Positions 1 through 12,130 of a stretch of DNA of 64,000 nucleotides are shown piece after piece. The notes under the pieces are model-generated. The model saw nothing but the letters and a program-made list of their open reading frames with translations. It was not told where the DNA came from and made no database searches. The stretch covers positions 624,821-688,820 of the forward strand of contig NW_004451005.1 of NCBI RefSeq assembly GCF_000321225.1, given 5' to 3'. This stretch comes from Odobenus rosmarus divergens. Its lineage: Eukaryota; Chordata; Mammalia; Carnivora; Odobenidae. The position numbers and the translations under genes were made by a program. The first letter of the stretch is position 1; each line of letters opens with the position of its first letter.

Positions 1-1626
1 GGGCAGTCAGAGCTGGCTCTATCCCACACCACATCAGACTCCCACAGTTCTCTCCCTGGCTTCTCAAGGACCAGAAACCATGGACAGCTGGCTGAATTTT
101 AAAATTCCACAAAGCTCTGAACAGATTTAAAGTGGTTTCATTACAACACACAATTTTAATAGGAAATAAAATGGCTGTGTCATAAATCATTTAATGCTCC
201 TGCTTTTTTCATTTGATGTGAAGAATCCGTTTCTCTGCATCATAAAGTCCCAGGTCCCTAACCTATGACTTCACTTCTCAATGCATAAAAAGAGTCCCGG
301 TTTTTATGGACTTTTCACATCCTAATTAATGTTTCATCAGGATTCTGGACATTCCATATGTTAAGAGCTATCACTCACACTTCATGAAGGCACAATTGCA
401 TGTACGATATGCCAGGCCACTCGGAAACGAGATAAATGTACTCTGGGGCGGCTAAAGTGGCAAGTGGAAGACTGTAGACTTGCCTGTTGGCTTACACAAA
501 TTATTGTTGTGTAAAAGAATACCAACTTTTAGGGGAATATAAGCAATCCAGCTGGTTCTGATTCAACGCCTCTTTTTCAAGGTGGTTATTTTTGCATGGA
601 TATCCCGCAATATCTGTTTGCAAAGCAGATCGCAAAGAACTCTAATACCAATGGATAAATGAGTCTGAAGAATGAGAGAGGGAGTCTATTGAAATCCTTT
701 GCAAAGTTCTTCAGATTCAGAGCCCTACAAAACAATGCAAGCATTCATACTTCTCACTGTGGGCTGATCATCCATTTTAGGGAAAACATTACTCCTCGTG
801 TTACTGTGACAGCCTTTAAGCAGAAAAAAACATTGCAGCCTGCTGTAATGTTAACTATTAGTAGTGTTTCATACAGCGGCAGAGATCTTAAACATTGTTT
901 ACACCAGACTGAAGGCTCCGTGAGGGTGAGGACTATATCCCATTCGCCTCCGAATCCCCATCACCTGGCCCACAGGACATGCACTCAGTCCTCCTCAAAA
1001 GAGCTGGATTGCTCTGCTGATGGAGGTGCCACTCCAAATGGACTGGAGTAACTTGTTCTGAGGACCTAAAGATCTCCCATGAATGGAAACATACATCTTA
1101 TGTTCTGGGTCAATGTAATTATGAGAGAAGTTGTGGGTGCTGGAATGGAGGTTCCAATAAGCAACAGAGTCCCCAAAGAGTTCCTGAAATCAGTCTATGT
1201 CTGAGGTGTATGGGCACCTTTTGACCAGGTGCCCTGGTGAGAAAAGTTACTTGGAACCCCTGGGCATAAGACACCGTGCAACCCTGTTCGGCACTCTAGG
1301 AACTTCCAAAATACCTTGGTACCTTAAAGAAAATTGCTGCAGAATGCTATAATTACCAACAATAAAAATTCAGATAAGAGATAACGCATAAGTTTTCATC
1401 ACAATATGATTTTGTTCAAACTTTAAGTATTGAAGATAGGAAAAAGGTGCCCCCCCATTTTTGTAAGTAAAAAAAAAAGTTCTCATTGTTCTACATCAAT
1501 AGTTCAGTATTTTGTGTGAGGGGCTATGCATTTTCTGAATTGTTGTATTGTATCAAGATAAAATTTCTGAGAATACATGAAGAGATAACAAATATTTGAA
1601 CAGCAGTTCTCGAAGTCCCACGTATC

Positions 1627-1847
1627 AGTGGTTCTTAAATACAGTTGATGGTGTTCTCCCCGTCCCAACAGACGTTTGGCAATGGCTGGATACATCTTTA
1701 GCTGTCACAACCCAGGAGGTGCAACTGGCATAATAAGTAGAGGCCAAGGATGCTGCTGAAAGTCCTAAAATACACAAGACAGCTCCTTGCAACAAAGAAT
1801 TATCTATCTGAAGATATTAATAGTGCTGAGATTGAGAAACTCTTGTA
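1627..1847 (+). mobile_element. MER20 hAT DNA transposon fossil
   Basis: Begins 'tcagtggttctt' and ends 'gagattgagaaactcttg', with internal text typical of MER20 ('gtttggcaatggctgg', 'gtagaggccaaggatgctg', 'caacaaagaattatct'). About full length, with many substitutions. Non-coding. Confidence 0.85.
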
Positions 1848-2419
1848 ATGGCGATTTAATATGGAAAATATACCTTGTTTTATACTAAAAATTCGTAATA
1901 TAAGGCATGAAATGGTTATCTTTTACATTACCTGATATGTAATATATCTCTAAATCCAGTTAGCACAGAGACCTTTTTATTGTTCATTATATAATGATCA
2001 GTTAGCTACTGTTGAAATTTTCTCAAGTTCATTTTTGATGGAATGTTTACATAATGAAGCCATCAGATCAGGGTGGTTTGTAAAGAATTTTTCTCAGGAT
2101 CAGATATTAAGTCTATTTTATTAACTGTCAAAAAGGGTCAAATATTAATTATCTTCGGTAAAAGGAGGAATAGAGGGAATAATAATTGAAATCCACACTC
2201 TATAGAGGTGGAGGATTAGCCAAATTCAAAATAATTGAATTGATACAACTGAAACAGAGCACTGATATTTGGAATTTCAGAGTTGGAGTTATTCTTAAGT
2301 AAGATTAAGGTTACATTTTTACAACTGTAATTGTAGAAATATAAAGAAATTTAAAAAAATGTATCAAAACACATTCTAGAATAAGTTGGGACCACTCTCC
2401 AACTCCACTCTCCAGCTCA

Positions 2420-2425
2420 CATGTG

Positions 2426-2455
<30 letters not shown>
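2420..2455. repeat. (AC)n microsatellite
   Basis: About 17 AC units, ending just before the left copy of the 16-bp repeat that flanks the tRNA-Gly half. Apart from this, 1848-2420 is unremarkable AT-rich intron. Confidence 0.95.
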
Positions 2456-2456
<1 letters not shown>

Positions 2457-2472
2457 CAAAAGGCCTACATAT

Positions 2473-2507
2473 GGCAGGCGAGAATTCTACCACTGAACCA
2501 CCAATGC
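2473..2507 (-). mobile_element. Retroposed 5' half of tRNA-Gly(GCC)
   Basis: The minus strand reads GCATTGGTGGTTCAGTGGTA and continues to GCCTGCC: 35 of 35 bases equal to the 5' half of mammalian tRNA-Gly(GCC), through D-arm and anticodon stem, and stopping in the anticodon loop. No 3' half, T-arm or CCA follows. The 16-bp direct repeat aaaaggcctacatatg lies at 2458-2473 and 2514-2529. Six extra bases (2508-2513) separate the tRNA 5' end from one repeat copy. It is not a functional tRNA gene. The form matches the known class of tailless retropseudogenes thought to be made by L1 machinery. Confidence 0.85.
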
Positions 2508-4199
2508 TGACATAAAAGGCCTACATATGACTCAATACTAGGCGTCTGGTGAATATCACGAAACATATTTATTTCCCTCAGTAATCTAAGGCAAATTCAC
2601 AAGTGGGATATTGTGTAAGGCAAAGGGTATGTCAGCTTTACAGACACAGCTTCTCTGTTGGGAACATGAGACATAAGCGTAAGTCCGTTTAGCGTTGCAG
2701 GATGAAAGAGAATGCCAAATACTACTGTCTGCACAAACTTCACTGAGAAACTGGGAAGCCCGACTGTTGGAAGGTGGCAAATTTCACTGCCACACCTCCC
2801 ATTACCCCCGTGCAGATGGCAACTCTGGTGGACTACGTTTGTCCCCGTACCTCACCATACTGACTCACGCTGGCTATTGAGGCAAAGACAGGGAAGGGCT
2901 CAGGGTTCTGCAGTGAAAGAGGGAGGCCGTGGATAAAAAGAGCAGTTGGACTTAAAATGGCTTGAACTATGAGAGTTTAGAGGAGAAACTGTGGAATGTC
3001 TGATGACTTCTCCCAAGGAGGGGTTCTCCTGAGTGATTCTGTTCTGCCGAAATTCCCCAGTAAGCATGTAACAAAGAATACTTTCATTCTAACTTATTTC
3101 ACCATGTGACTGTCAAACAGTCTTTCACCTCAATCTTCTATCTCCCATTTCCATTGGGAAGTGGGGCGTTATGGGAGGACAGAATTAAGGAGGAAGTGAA
3201 TATGTGTTGTAAAGTCACATGTTCTATACCGACAATAGGCGGAGGGCAAAGCCCACCAAGAGCCCACTCTGACAACTTTTATTTTAAGATGGGTATTATG
3301 GGTTTATAAAAAGAACACTGAATGGTGTAGTTTACACTGGGAATCACAATTACAAAAAAATTGCATGAAAATATCCTTTTAATCCTCACTCAGAATCAAC
3401 AAAAAAAGGAAAATCAACTACACTGACTACCAGGCAAATTGCACAGCAATTCAGAACCAATTCACTACATTTAAATTGGACCCAGAAATAAACAATTAAA
3501 GCAGCAGCCCCAAAGAAGGACTTTTCAGTGACTTCCTTTTCATGAAAGTAAATAGACTATCACAGAGGCTTAGAGAAAAGAACACAGATCTAACGGTCTC
3601 TGAACGGGCTGGGGTAGCACAGAAAATGAGATTGCTGTATTGACTGGAAGGCACCTGTTCATGATGAGTACTCCAGATGGAAACAGGAGAAGAACACCTA
3701 CCGGTAACCAAACCAGGCATCAAATCAAGAATGGGAATCTCCTATATCGGGTGGCAGTGCTAAAGGTTGTGTCATTCGGATAGCTTTAAGTTCCCACTGT
3801 CCAAAGTCACAGATTCAAAAATCATATTCTTTGATAGGGGCAGTTGTTATTTTCCAATATTGTATGAACTATGGATAGAATAATTGGTAGGAACTTGACT
3901 ATTTTAAAAATATTGAGATGTAAATATACAATTTGGGCATAAGTTGTGTTTCCAAGAAAACAGCTTCCCTAGCCCTTGTTTGTAATCAGGTTGGTGCCCT
4001 AGGCACCCAAACCTATTGTTATCCACAGCAGCACAGAATGCTACAGGGAACAGGTGTAGCCATAGATGAGGGTTCTAACACTGTCTTGAAAAAAAATTAA
4101 TCGAGCTCTTGAGAGAGCTGGAAAAATCCATTCCCACAGCACCTAAATGGGGTCATGAATAAAGATAGTGATGATCGCTAAGATGATCTATAAGAAATG

Positions 4200-4330
4200 A
4201 TGACAAAAACCTGTAGACTTCTCCAGACTCTTGCTGTATGTATCTACTCATCCATTCCTCTACTCACCCTCTCATCCACCCACCATCTACCTACCCATCC
4301 ATCAACCCCCATACCCACCCCCTCCACCCA
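4200..4330 (+). repeat. Degenerate (CATC/CACC)n low-complexity tract
   Basis: Pyrimidine-rich text with repeated 'catcca', 'ctcatccaccca' and 'cccatccatcaa' units on the + strand. The open frames across it come from the repeat and are not genes. Confidence 0.7.
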
Positions 4331-4595
4331 AACTCTGCGCGAGGTATATCACAATTGCTGGAGGTACATGAACGAAGAACCCAAGTTCCTGCCTTCAAGG
4401 AGCTTACAGAGTCTTTTCTAAAAAATGCATATGGCTCATTTTTCCACAATTATAAATTTTAAGTCTGGAAGATCTTTTGTTCTGTTACTTCTCTCTCGGG
4501 ATCAATGGCACCTGTGCCAAAGGGCATACTGGGAAATAAAGTATGCCCAAAAGGTAAACTCTTTGGGGGAAATTTTCCCAAAAGGCATTGTCTAA

Positions 4596-4920
4596 GACAG
4601 TGCTTTCTAAAAGAAGTACCATGTGAGCCACATGTATAACTTTAAATTTTCTAGAAAAGATATTAAGACAAAGCAAAAAAAAAAAAATCAGGTGAAGTTA
4701 ATTTTAATATACATTCATTTAACTCAACATATTCAGATACTGTCATTTTAACATGTAATCAATATATAAATTATCAACGAGGTATTCTGCACTCTTCTGT
4801 ATGTGCTAAGTCTTTGAAACCAGTGCTATGTAATTTGCATTTACAGCTCATGTCAGTCTGGCTACATTTCAAGCGCTTGGTAGCTGCATGCTGCCTCTTG
4901 GACAACACAGGCCTAAGGAA
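4596..4920 (+). mobile_element. Old hAT-type DNA transposon fragment
   Basis: Contains the recognisable phrases 'gtgagccacatgtataa', 'ttaaattttctag', 'acatgtaatcaatata' and 'ctacatttcaagcgct', ending near 'cttggacaacac'. These belong to a common non-autonomous mammalian DNA element whose ends read like 'tggacagc'. I do not name the subfamily. An internal A run sits at 4675-4687. Confidence 0.6.
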
Positions 4921-5149
4921 ACCATGACCTCCTATTTACAATCTGGGTTTGTGATTATTTTGGGATTAAAGGTAATGTAGTCTGTTGCCTCATCTTTCAT
5001 ACTGGGAGAGCTCTCCATCCTGATTCTCTGGGTCAGAAACCTTCCTGAATTGATCGGTTCAAAATGTTTATTTAGTGCCTATTGTGTATTGGGCATTGTA
5101 TCCTATGAAATCAGACATACTTCTCGCTGAATCTGAGACAGCACAGCCT

Positions 5150-5345
5150 GGTGGTCTGAGCATGGGTTCTGGCACCAGGCTGCCTGTGTATGACCACAAT
5201 ACTTACTGTGTGACCTTGGACAGTTACTTAACCTCTCTGTGCCTCAATTTCCTCCTCTATAAAATGGGTAGAATAAAGGGAATCTTCCTCACAGGGTCAC
5301 CATGAGCTTTAGAGGAGTCAACAGCGTAAAGTACTTAGCATCTCT
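5150..5345 (+). mobile_element. MIR SINE
   Basis: Core and tail match MIR: 'ggttctggcaccaggctgcctg', 'tgtgaccttggacagttact', 'cctctctgtgcctcaatttc', 'tataaaatgggtagaata' and 'gtaaagtacttagca'. Sense on +. Confidence 0.85.
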
Positions 5346-5583
5346 CACAGGGCAAGCATATAGAGGTGTTTGATAAAACACATTTTAAACATTTTGAAAA
5401 TTTTGAAATGAGCCTGCATTTTTCAAATATGATAAGGAAGTAAAACATATCCTAAGAGAAAGACTACTTTGAAGGGAGAACCTGGTAGTTCAGAATTAGA
5501 CTAAAACTCAGAAGACCGGAGGATCTATTGAACTTTTGGGAGCCACTTAATCTCCCTGTGCCTCTGTTTAAAAAGGCACAATA

Positions 5584-5922
5584 GGGGCGCTTGAGTGGCT
5601 CAGTCAGTTTAAGCATCTGACTTTTTTTGGTAAACTTTTTAAAAAAGATTTTATTTATTTATAAGACAGAGAGAGAGAGCACAAGCAGGGGCACCGGGAG
5701 AAGGAGAAGCAGGCTCCCTGCCAAGCAAGGAGCCTGACACAGGGCTAGATCCCAGGACCCCCGGATCACAACTGGAACCGAAGGCAGACGTCCAAACAAC
5801 TGAGCCACCCAGATGCCCCTAAGCATCCGACTCTTGATCTCAGCTTAGGTCTTGATCTCAGAGTCATGAGTTCAAGCCCTGCATTGGGTTCCACACCAGG
5901 CGTGGAGCCTACTTAAAAAAAA
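5584..5922 (+). mobile_element. CAN SINE (outer), split by a second SINE
   Basis: The left part (5584-5622, 'ggggcgcttgagtggctcag') and right part (5833-5922, ending 'gtggagcctacttaaaaaaa') form one sense SINE. It is interrupted by the antisense SINE at 5623-5819, which is flanked by taagcatctgact / taagcatccgact. Confidence 0.9.
5623..5819 (-). mobile_element. CAN SINE (inner, antisense)
   Basis: Reads T-rich end, 'agattttatttatttat', 'agagagagag', 'gaagcaggctccctgcc', then 'tgagccacccagatgcccc': a full antisense carnivoran SINE. Flanking 13-bp repeats at 5610-5622 and 5820-5832 differ by one base and lie within the outer SINE. Confidence 0.93.
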
Positions 5923-8336
5923 GAGCATACTATTCTTGCATACCTATTTTTTAAAAATGTTGTGGGAATAAACATGCTAAATATAAAACACCGAAGAATT
6001 CCAATTAGTGGGGAATCATTTCTACAAAGCTAAGGTGATCTGGTTATAATGCAGTTAATAAAAGGATATAGCAAATAGCTATGAAGTATGCATTTGTGAG
6101 GCTCCATTTGCAGAGGGAGAAATGACTCTTTGTTCCTGATGACATACAGATACATAGAAATTTCATTTTAATTTCTGTTGCTGTTGTATTTCTCTCCTGA
6201 CCTTTATGCTTAGCTGTGCCAGGCCCTCAGTGAGAAGCTCCCAACTCTGATATTGCCCAGCATCTGAAGCATTATCATTCCCATAATTAACAGTGACTGG
6301 AAACAAATAATTTAATTCTGGGGCAAATGAAAATGAATCAGTGGTGTCAACTACATTTCCCATCTTTCTAATTTTCTATAACAAAAGAGGAGAGGGAAGT
6401 GTCTGTTCCCTAGTGTGAGATTCACTTAGGAAAGTGAGAGAGAGATGAATAATTCGTGATGCCCTATTCCTCACTCACACTGTTGTCCCCAGCTGGAAAA
6501 TCATTCGTCGTACTGAGTAAATATTTAAAGTCACACAGAATATGGCAGCTGGACATATTTATGTTTCTAACAAAATATATTCATGACTTGGTGTGGGAAA
6601 TTAAGAGGAAAGCACATTTAGAGGCAATGAAACCGTAAACCCAGGTAGACCTCAGGCTAAATGAAGCACTCCTTCGCAGTCTCCCTTATATGCAGAAACA
6701 GGAATTTAACACAGTGCTGCCAATGATGCTTCAGCCACGAAATAAGACAGAACAGCTGGAAACCTGTGGCATTTGCAATAAAACTGACACAAAGGCATCT
6801 TGATCTTGGATTCAGAAGGCAGTTTAGTTGAGTACAGAGTTGCCAATTCAAAAGGACTTAGTTGTGACTTAAGTCCTAGCTGTGTCTTCCTGGTTCCATC
6901 ACTGCACCTTACTCTGCAAAATGAAGGCTCTGCCTGTGACCCAGAAACTCTCTTCCTCCTCTGAAATTCCCAGCGTGTGGAACTAGTGAACAGGGGCTGT
7001 ACCAACGTGGAGATTCTATCTGTAACAACGTCTATCCCAGTCATGCATTCTGGAACTGGGAAATAACCACAGGATGGATTCAGGGACCCATGGGACCCCC
7101 TTTGAGATGTAGCCTGAGCTACAACTCCATTATCACCTAACCTCCATGAGCCCCTACACCGACTGGCAGATCTCAGTGATGTTTTTGGTCTCCTGGAATT
7201 AGTGTCAGTTCAGAGCCGGTGAGCCCCCCAAAGTCTGATTATCTCCTTTCCCCTCAGCATCGCTACCCTAGTAAAAGGCCATAAGTCCCTTGGGAAAGGC
7301 TGAGTGAAAGATTAAGGAAAAAAAAAAAAAGAAAGAAAGAAAGATTAAGGTATTATAGTGTCAGTGGTCCTGGGGTTCTTCCTCAAGGGACCCAGTCTCC
7401 CCTTTATTTGAGGAGTTCTGGGTCTGCAAACTGGCTCGAGTCTGGGAATTCACTGATGGGCCATGACTGTCTCCTGAGACTCATGACTTTTTATGATTCA
7501 AGTTAAACTTTCATTCACTTGACCTAGAATTCTGCTAATACAGATCAAGTAAGACTTCAGCAAACTTCCCATCTATTTCACTTCTGGCAACAACACCATG
7601 ATCAACTAGCCAAAGCCATAGGTCCACCCCTGGCAGGACTGGTGTCCTTTAGGGTAACCAAACCTGCCTTGCCTTAAGCAGACAAGCCCAGCCTCTTGGA
7701 ATTTACAATCCGGAGGAGGAAAGAAATAAACACATGAAAAGCAAGTATTTGCAGGGAGGGCTGGTCTTAGAAAGGGCTTCTCTGAGGCCCTGAGCGCTAA
7801 GGGCTCTGGGAGAAGAACCTCTGAAGCAGAAAAGATGGCGAGAGCAACATTCCTGGGAAATGCATGGAAAGTTGATGGGTCTGAGTGCCAGAGGCCTGCA
7901 ACAGAAGAATCCCAACATTCTGAAGCCTTATTTCCTTGGTCATTTAGTTTTACTCAATTTAAAACCCAGATCAGATGGGGATAGAGGGAGCTCTTAACTA
8001 AGTAGAAAAAAATGTATCTCTGGAGAAAGCAGAGCCTTGGCTGAGACGGCCCAGAGATTCAGAGACAGGGTGTCCAAATGCAACTCTAGAGCTGCTGAGA
8101 AAAGCTCTCTCTCATGGAGGTGGTGCCTCACATGTTGTGTATAGGTGACATGGCCCATAAACTCAGCTGAGGAAGAAAGATAACTTTCTTCATTTTCCTT
8201 AACAACTTCAGTTCTCAGGTCCCCTCAGCGCCTGGATCCCACAAAGCTCTGACTGTTTTGCCACCTGGGCTCCCCCCTCAGCTGCACTCCCAGCCTTGGG
8301 AATCTCCCTCTCTTCTCACAAAAGAAGAATCAGGCT

Positions 8337-8740
8337 AACAGACACATGAAAAGATGCTCAACATCACTCGGCATCAGGGAAATACAAATCAAAACTACAA
8401 TGAGATACCATCTCACACCAATCAGCATGGCTAAAATTAACAACACAGGAAATGACAGATGTTGGCGGGGATGCAGAGAAAGGGGAACCCTCCTACACTG
8501 TTGGGAACGCAAGCTGGTGCAACCACTCTGGAAAACAGTATGGAGCTTCCTCAAAAGGTTAAAAATAGAGCTACCCTATGACCCAGCAATTGCACTACTG
8601 GGTATTTACCCCAAAGATACAAATGTAGTGATCTGAGGGGGCACCTGCACCCCAATGTTTATAGCAGCAATGTCCACAATAGCCAAACTATGGAAAGAGC
8701 CCAGATGTCCACCAACAGATGAATGGATAAAGATGTGGTA

Positions 8741-8784
<44 letters not shown>

Positions 8785-9228
8785 GAATATTATGCAGCCA
8801 TCAAAAAGAATGAAATCTTGACATTTGCAACAACATAGATGGAGCTAGAGTGTATTATGCTAAGTGTAATAAGCCAGTCAGAGAAAGGCAAATACCATAT
8901 GATTTCACTCATATGTGGAATTGAAGAAACAAAACAGATGAACATAGGGGAAGGGGAAAACAAAGAGAGGGAAGCAAACCAAAGAGACTCTACTACAGAG
9001 AACAAACTGAGGGTTGCTGGAAGGGAGGTGGGCAGGGGGATGGGGTAACTGGGTGATGGGCATTCAGGAGGGCACTTGTGATGAGCACTGGGTATTATAT
9101 GTAAGTGATGAATCCCTAAATTCTACCCCTGAAACCAATATTACAGTATATATTAACTAACTAGAATTTAAATAAAAACTTGAAATGAAAATAAATAAAT
9201 AAAAATAAAAACAAAACAAAAAAACAGG
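8337..9228 (+). mobile_element. L1 3' end (5'-truncated), with TSD
   Basis: Starts 'aacagacacatgaaaagatg' in the end of ORF2, runs through the 3' UTR ('gggtattatatgtaagtgatg') and ends in an A-rich tail with AAAT units. Target-site repeats are agaagaatcaggct at 8323-8336 and agaagactcaggct at 9229-9242, one mismatch. An (AC)n run interrupts it at 8743-8782. ORF2 is broken and cut at the 5' end. Confidence 0.93.
8743..8782. repeat. (AC)n microsatellite inside L1
   Basis: About 20 AC units just before 'tggaatattatgcagcc' of the L1. Confidence 0.95.
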
Positions 9229-10112
9229 AGAAGACTCAGGCTGGAAAACTAGGATGACTCTCCCAGGGTCCCCAGTAAAGGGCAGGGGGAGGGTGGACTT
9301 GGATTTCTGGACTCCTAGTCCTGTGCCAACTTGGCAAAGGCACAATGCATTAACCTCTGGTATCATAATTTATGGAGCCTAGCTGAGTTAGCAATGCACA
9401 GTCTGTGCTTTGCCAGGTAGATTATGTTATTTAGAAGTCAGCAGCCCTGAGCTGCTAGCTGAAGAATGATTTGTCTCTGACGGGGAGGACGATGATATCA
9501 TGAATATACCCAGGCAGTCTCTGCTTCTGTCCTGCCCTTGAATTAACTTCTAGACAGTCCATTAGTTTGGAGTATTCCGCAACCACCATAATGGCCCTTT
9601 TCTCCGCAGTCAATTGGGTTGACCACATCACAATCCAGAATTGGCAATTAAAACTGCCATCATAATTTGACCACAGTCAGGTACCTCTGAGTCTATGGAT
9701 ATCACTGAAATTTCCTTGATAAGACTAAACGGAAAGGACTGGGAAGTTCGGAACTTAGGCTGTTAGCCTTATCCTGACAGGCCAGTGGTGTTACATAGGT
9801 GAGAAAAAGTAAACAGAAGCCTTAGCCTTTCCTGGTGGCAAGAATGTCTTATCTTATGGACGCTGTGAAGGTCCTTTAACAAAGAGCCCCAAATGAAACA
9901 TGTTCTTCTTCTACCCCAATACATTGCTGCAGCCCCTTGAATCCATGATCCAAATTACCTCCCCAGGTCATCTGTGTATTTAGCCAATTTCACACAGACC
10001 TCTGAGCACCAAGGGAAAGCCTCCTTTCTCTATCATTCATTACAAAGTGAATTATTGATTTTTATCATTTTTTTCCCAAGGAAAAAATATTTTTACACTT
10101 TCCCAGACTTTC

Positions 10113-10313
10113 TTTTTTTTTTTTTTTAAAGATTTTATTCATTTGACAGAGAGAGACACAGAGTGAGAGAGGGAACACAAGCAGGGAGAGTGGGAGAGGG
10201 AGAAGCAGGCTTCCCGCTGAGCAGGGAGCCCAATGCGGGGCTTGATCCCAGGACCCTGGGATCACGACCTGAGCCGAAGTCAGATGCTTAACTACTGAGC
10301 CACCCAGGCGCCC
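10113..10313 (-). mobile_element. CAN SINE (antisense), perfect TSD
   Basis: A T-run of about 16, 'aaagattttattcatttgac', then 'gaagcaggcttcccgctgag' and 'tgagccacccaggcgcccc'. A perfect 15-bp repeat ctttcccagactttc is at 10098-10112 and 10314-10328. Confidence 0.95.
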
Positions 10314-11094
10314 CTTTCCCAGACTTTCCAACCTTCTTGGTTTTCTGGAATGGCCTACCGGAATGTCTTCACTCTAAGGAAAGCTCCTGATTTGTGCGAC
10401 TTAGTCACATATTTGCAAAGTGCCCACTGTGTGCAGAATGTAGCATATGAAGGGCTATAAAAAGATGAAAAAGCACATCCGAAAAATCAGTGAATAATCC
10501 ACCAGTCTCAATATGTACATACATCTTGTGGCATAAAATGATACAAAAAATTTTTTTAAATATTTTGAATGCTCATAAAAGTGATCCATTAGTTTGCATC
10601 TGGAAATCTTTGTACCCCTGAAGTAACCAGATCACAGTCTTTCTCTATTATGCCTTATATTCCTTTTCAGCTTAGTTCTGATTTTAAAGTATTATTCTAG
10701 GTAATTAAGGAAGACAAGTTGCCGTTCTCTGACCTTCTCTTTTGGCAAAACTGTGTTTTGCTGTGTGGGTACCACTCTCAACAACCACAACTGATATGCC
10801 TCTCAAGTTCATAACCCGGGACGGTCTCCTTTCCTTTCTCTATTTATTTACTTTTATTTGATATTATTCCTATAGATTCATCTTATGATAGATACCTCAG
10901 AAAGAACATCTCTAATGAAAATAAAGTTCTCAAACAGAAATTTTGTATTTTTACTAATTTTTTCCTTATCAGAGCAGAGTATCTTGGACTCTCCTAATTA
11001 AGATATGGGGTTTTCCTCAGCTGTGGATTCACTCCGTAGAGTTAACAGGTGCTTCAAGCTCTTTAAAGACAATGACTACACCATTGGCTACACA

Positions 11095-11575
11095 GCAGTC
11101 CCCCATTTTCTGCAGTTTCGCTTTCCCAGGTCTCAGTTACCTGTGGTTTCAATTCCCTGCAGTCAACCACAGTCCAGAAACAACTAATCCTCCTTCTGAT
11201 TCATCATTAGAAGGTCAGTTACAGCCTAACACTATGTCACGATGCCTACGTCATTCACATCATGTCATCTCATCACATAGGCATCTTATTGTCTTACATC
11301 ACAAGAACAGGCATGAGTAGAGTACAATAAGATATTTTGAAAGAGATCACAGTCACATAACTTTCATTACAGTATATTTTTATCATTGTTCTATTTTATT
11401 ATGAGTTGCTGTTGTTGATCTCTTACTGTGCCTAATTTATAAATTAAACTTTGTCATAGGTATGTATATAGAGGAAAAAGCATAGTTTATATAGGGTTCG
11501 GTACTATCTGCAGTTTCAGGCATCAACCGGGGATTTTGAAATGTATCCCCCATGGATGGGGCAGGGGGAGTATGA
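11095..11575 (+). mobile_element. Tigger-type (pogo/mariner) DNA transposon fossil
   Basis: The left end 'agtcccccattttctgcag' and right end 'gtatcccccatggatgggg' form terminal inverted repeats; the inner phrases 'tctcttactgtgcctaattt' and 'tatagggttcggtactatc' are typical of Tigger. Internally deleted, with no transposase frame. Confidence 0.75.
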
Positions 11576-12130
11576 TACTACTCCATTGTACTGGGCCAAC
11601 GTCACAACTTCTGTTAATTCAACAAAAATCAGGAACTTAACAAATGGAACATATTACATCTCAAGAAGTAGGCTTCCTACCAAGTTAAATATGCTGTTAA
11701 CATAGATCAATAAAATAACATTTGCTTGAGACACATTCATCCTGGATTTAAGAGCAAGTCTGAATAGTTTGAACCTTCACTAGCTCATAATAGGGAGGAC
11801 CAGGGCTATTTCTTGCTTAAACTCAATTTTCAGAAGAAAAATACATTTATGAATGCATTCTGCCAGAGAAACAAGATTCCATTTAAACTAAAATGCAGTT
11901 CCTGAAGTAAAATACTACCAGAATCAGCCACAAGAACATAGAAGTGTGTTCTCTCTTCTGGACTTACATTTCTAAGAACTAGCATCATGGTTCCTAAGGC
12001 AGATGTGAAGATAGGGAAAGAAGTGTGGTAAGGGATAATTTCTCAGTAATGAGGTCCTCTAGAGTGGAGAACATGTATAATTATGAAGAATAAACACATT
12101 ACTATGAAGTATGAAGGAAAAAAACCTTAC

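Larger units (their letters stand above)
1..12130 (-). other. SV2C: SV2C intron downstream of the 181-nt exon (5' part)
   Basis: Runs from the donor at 12129-12130 to the window edge; the next exon is not present. It holds MER20, a tRNA-Gly half, a hAT fossil, MIR, nested SINEs, an L1 3' end, one further SINE and a Tigger fossil. The stretches 1-1626, 1848-2420, 2530-4190, 5936-8322, 9243-10097, 10329-11090 and 11576-12130 show no repeat I can name and no credible coding potential. Confidence 0.9.

Noticed and set aside
659..1051. 130-codon plus-strand frame near the window start
   Set aside because: No recognisable domain or codon signal; isolated in the intron, opposite in strand to SV2C and without splice-site support.
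2473..2507. Functional tRNA-Gly gene
   Set aside because: Only the 5' half is present, with no T-arm, acceptor 3' strand or pol III B-box.
8346..9048. L1 ORF2 frames as genes
   Set aside because: Fragments of a 5'-truncated L1 with stops and a microsatellite; no intact reverse transcriptase or endonuclease.
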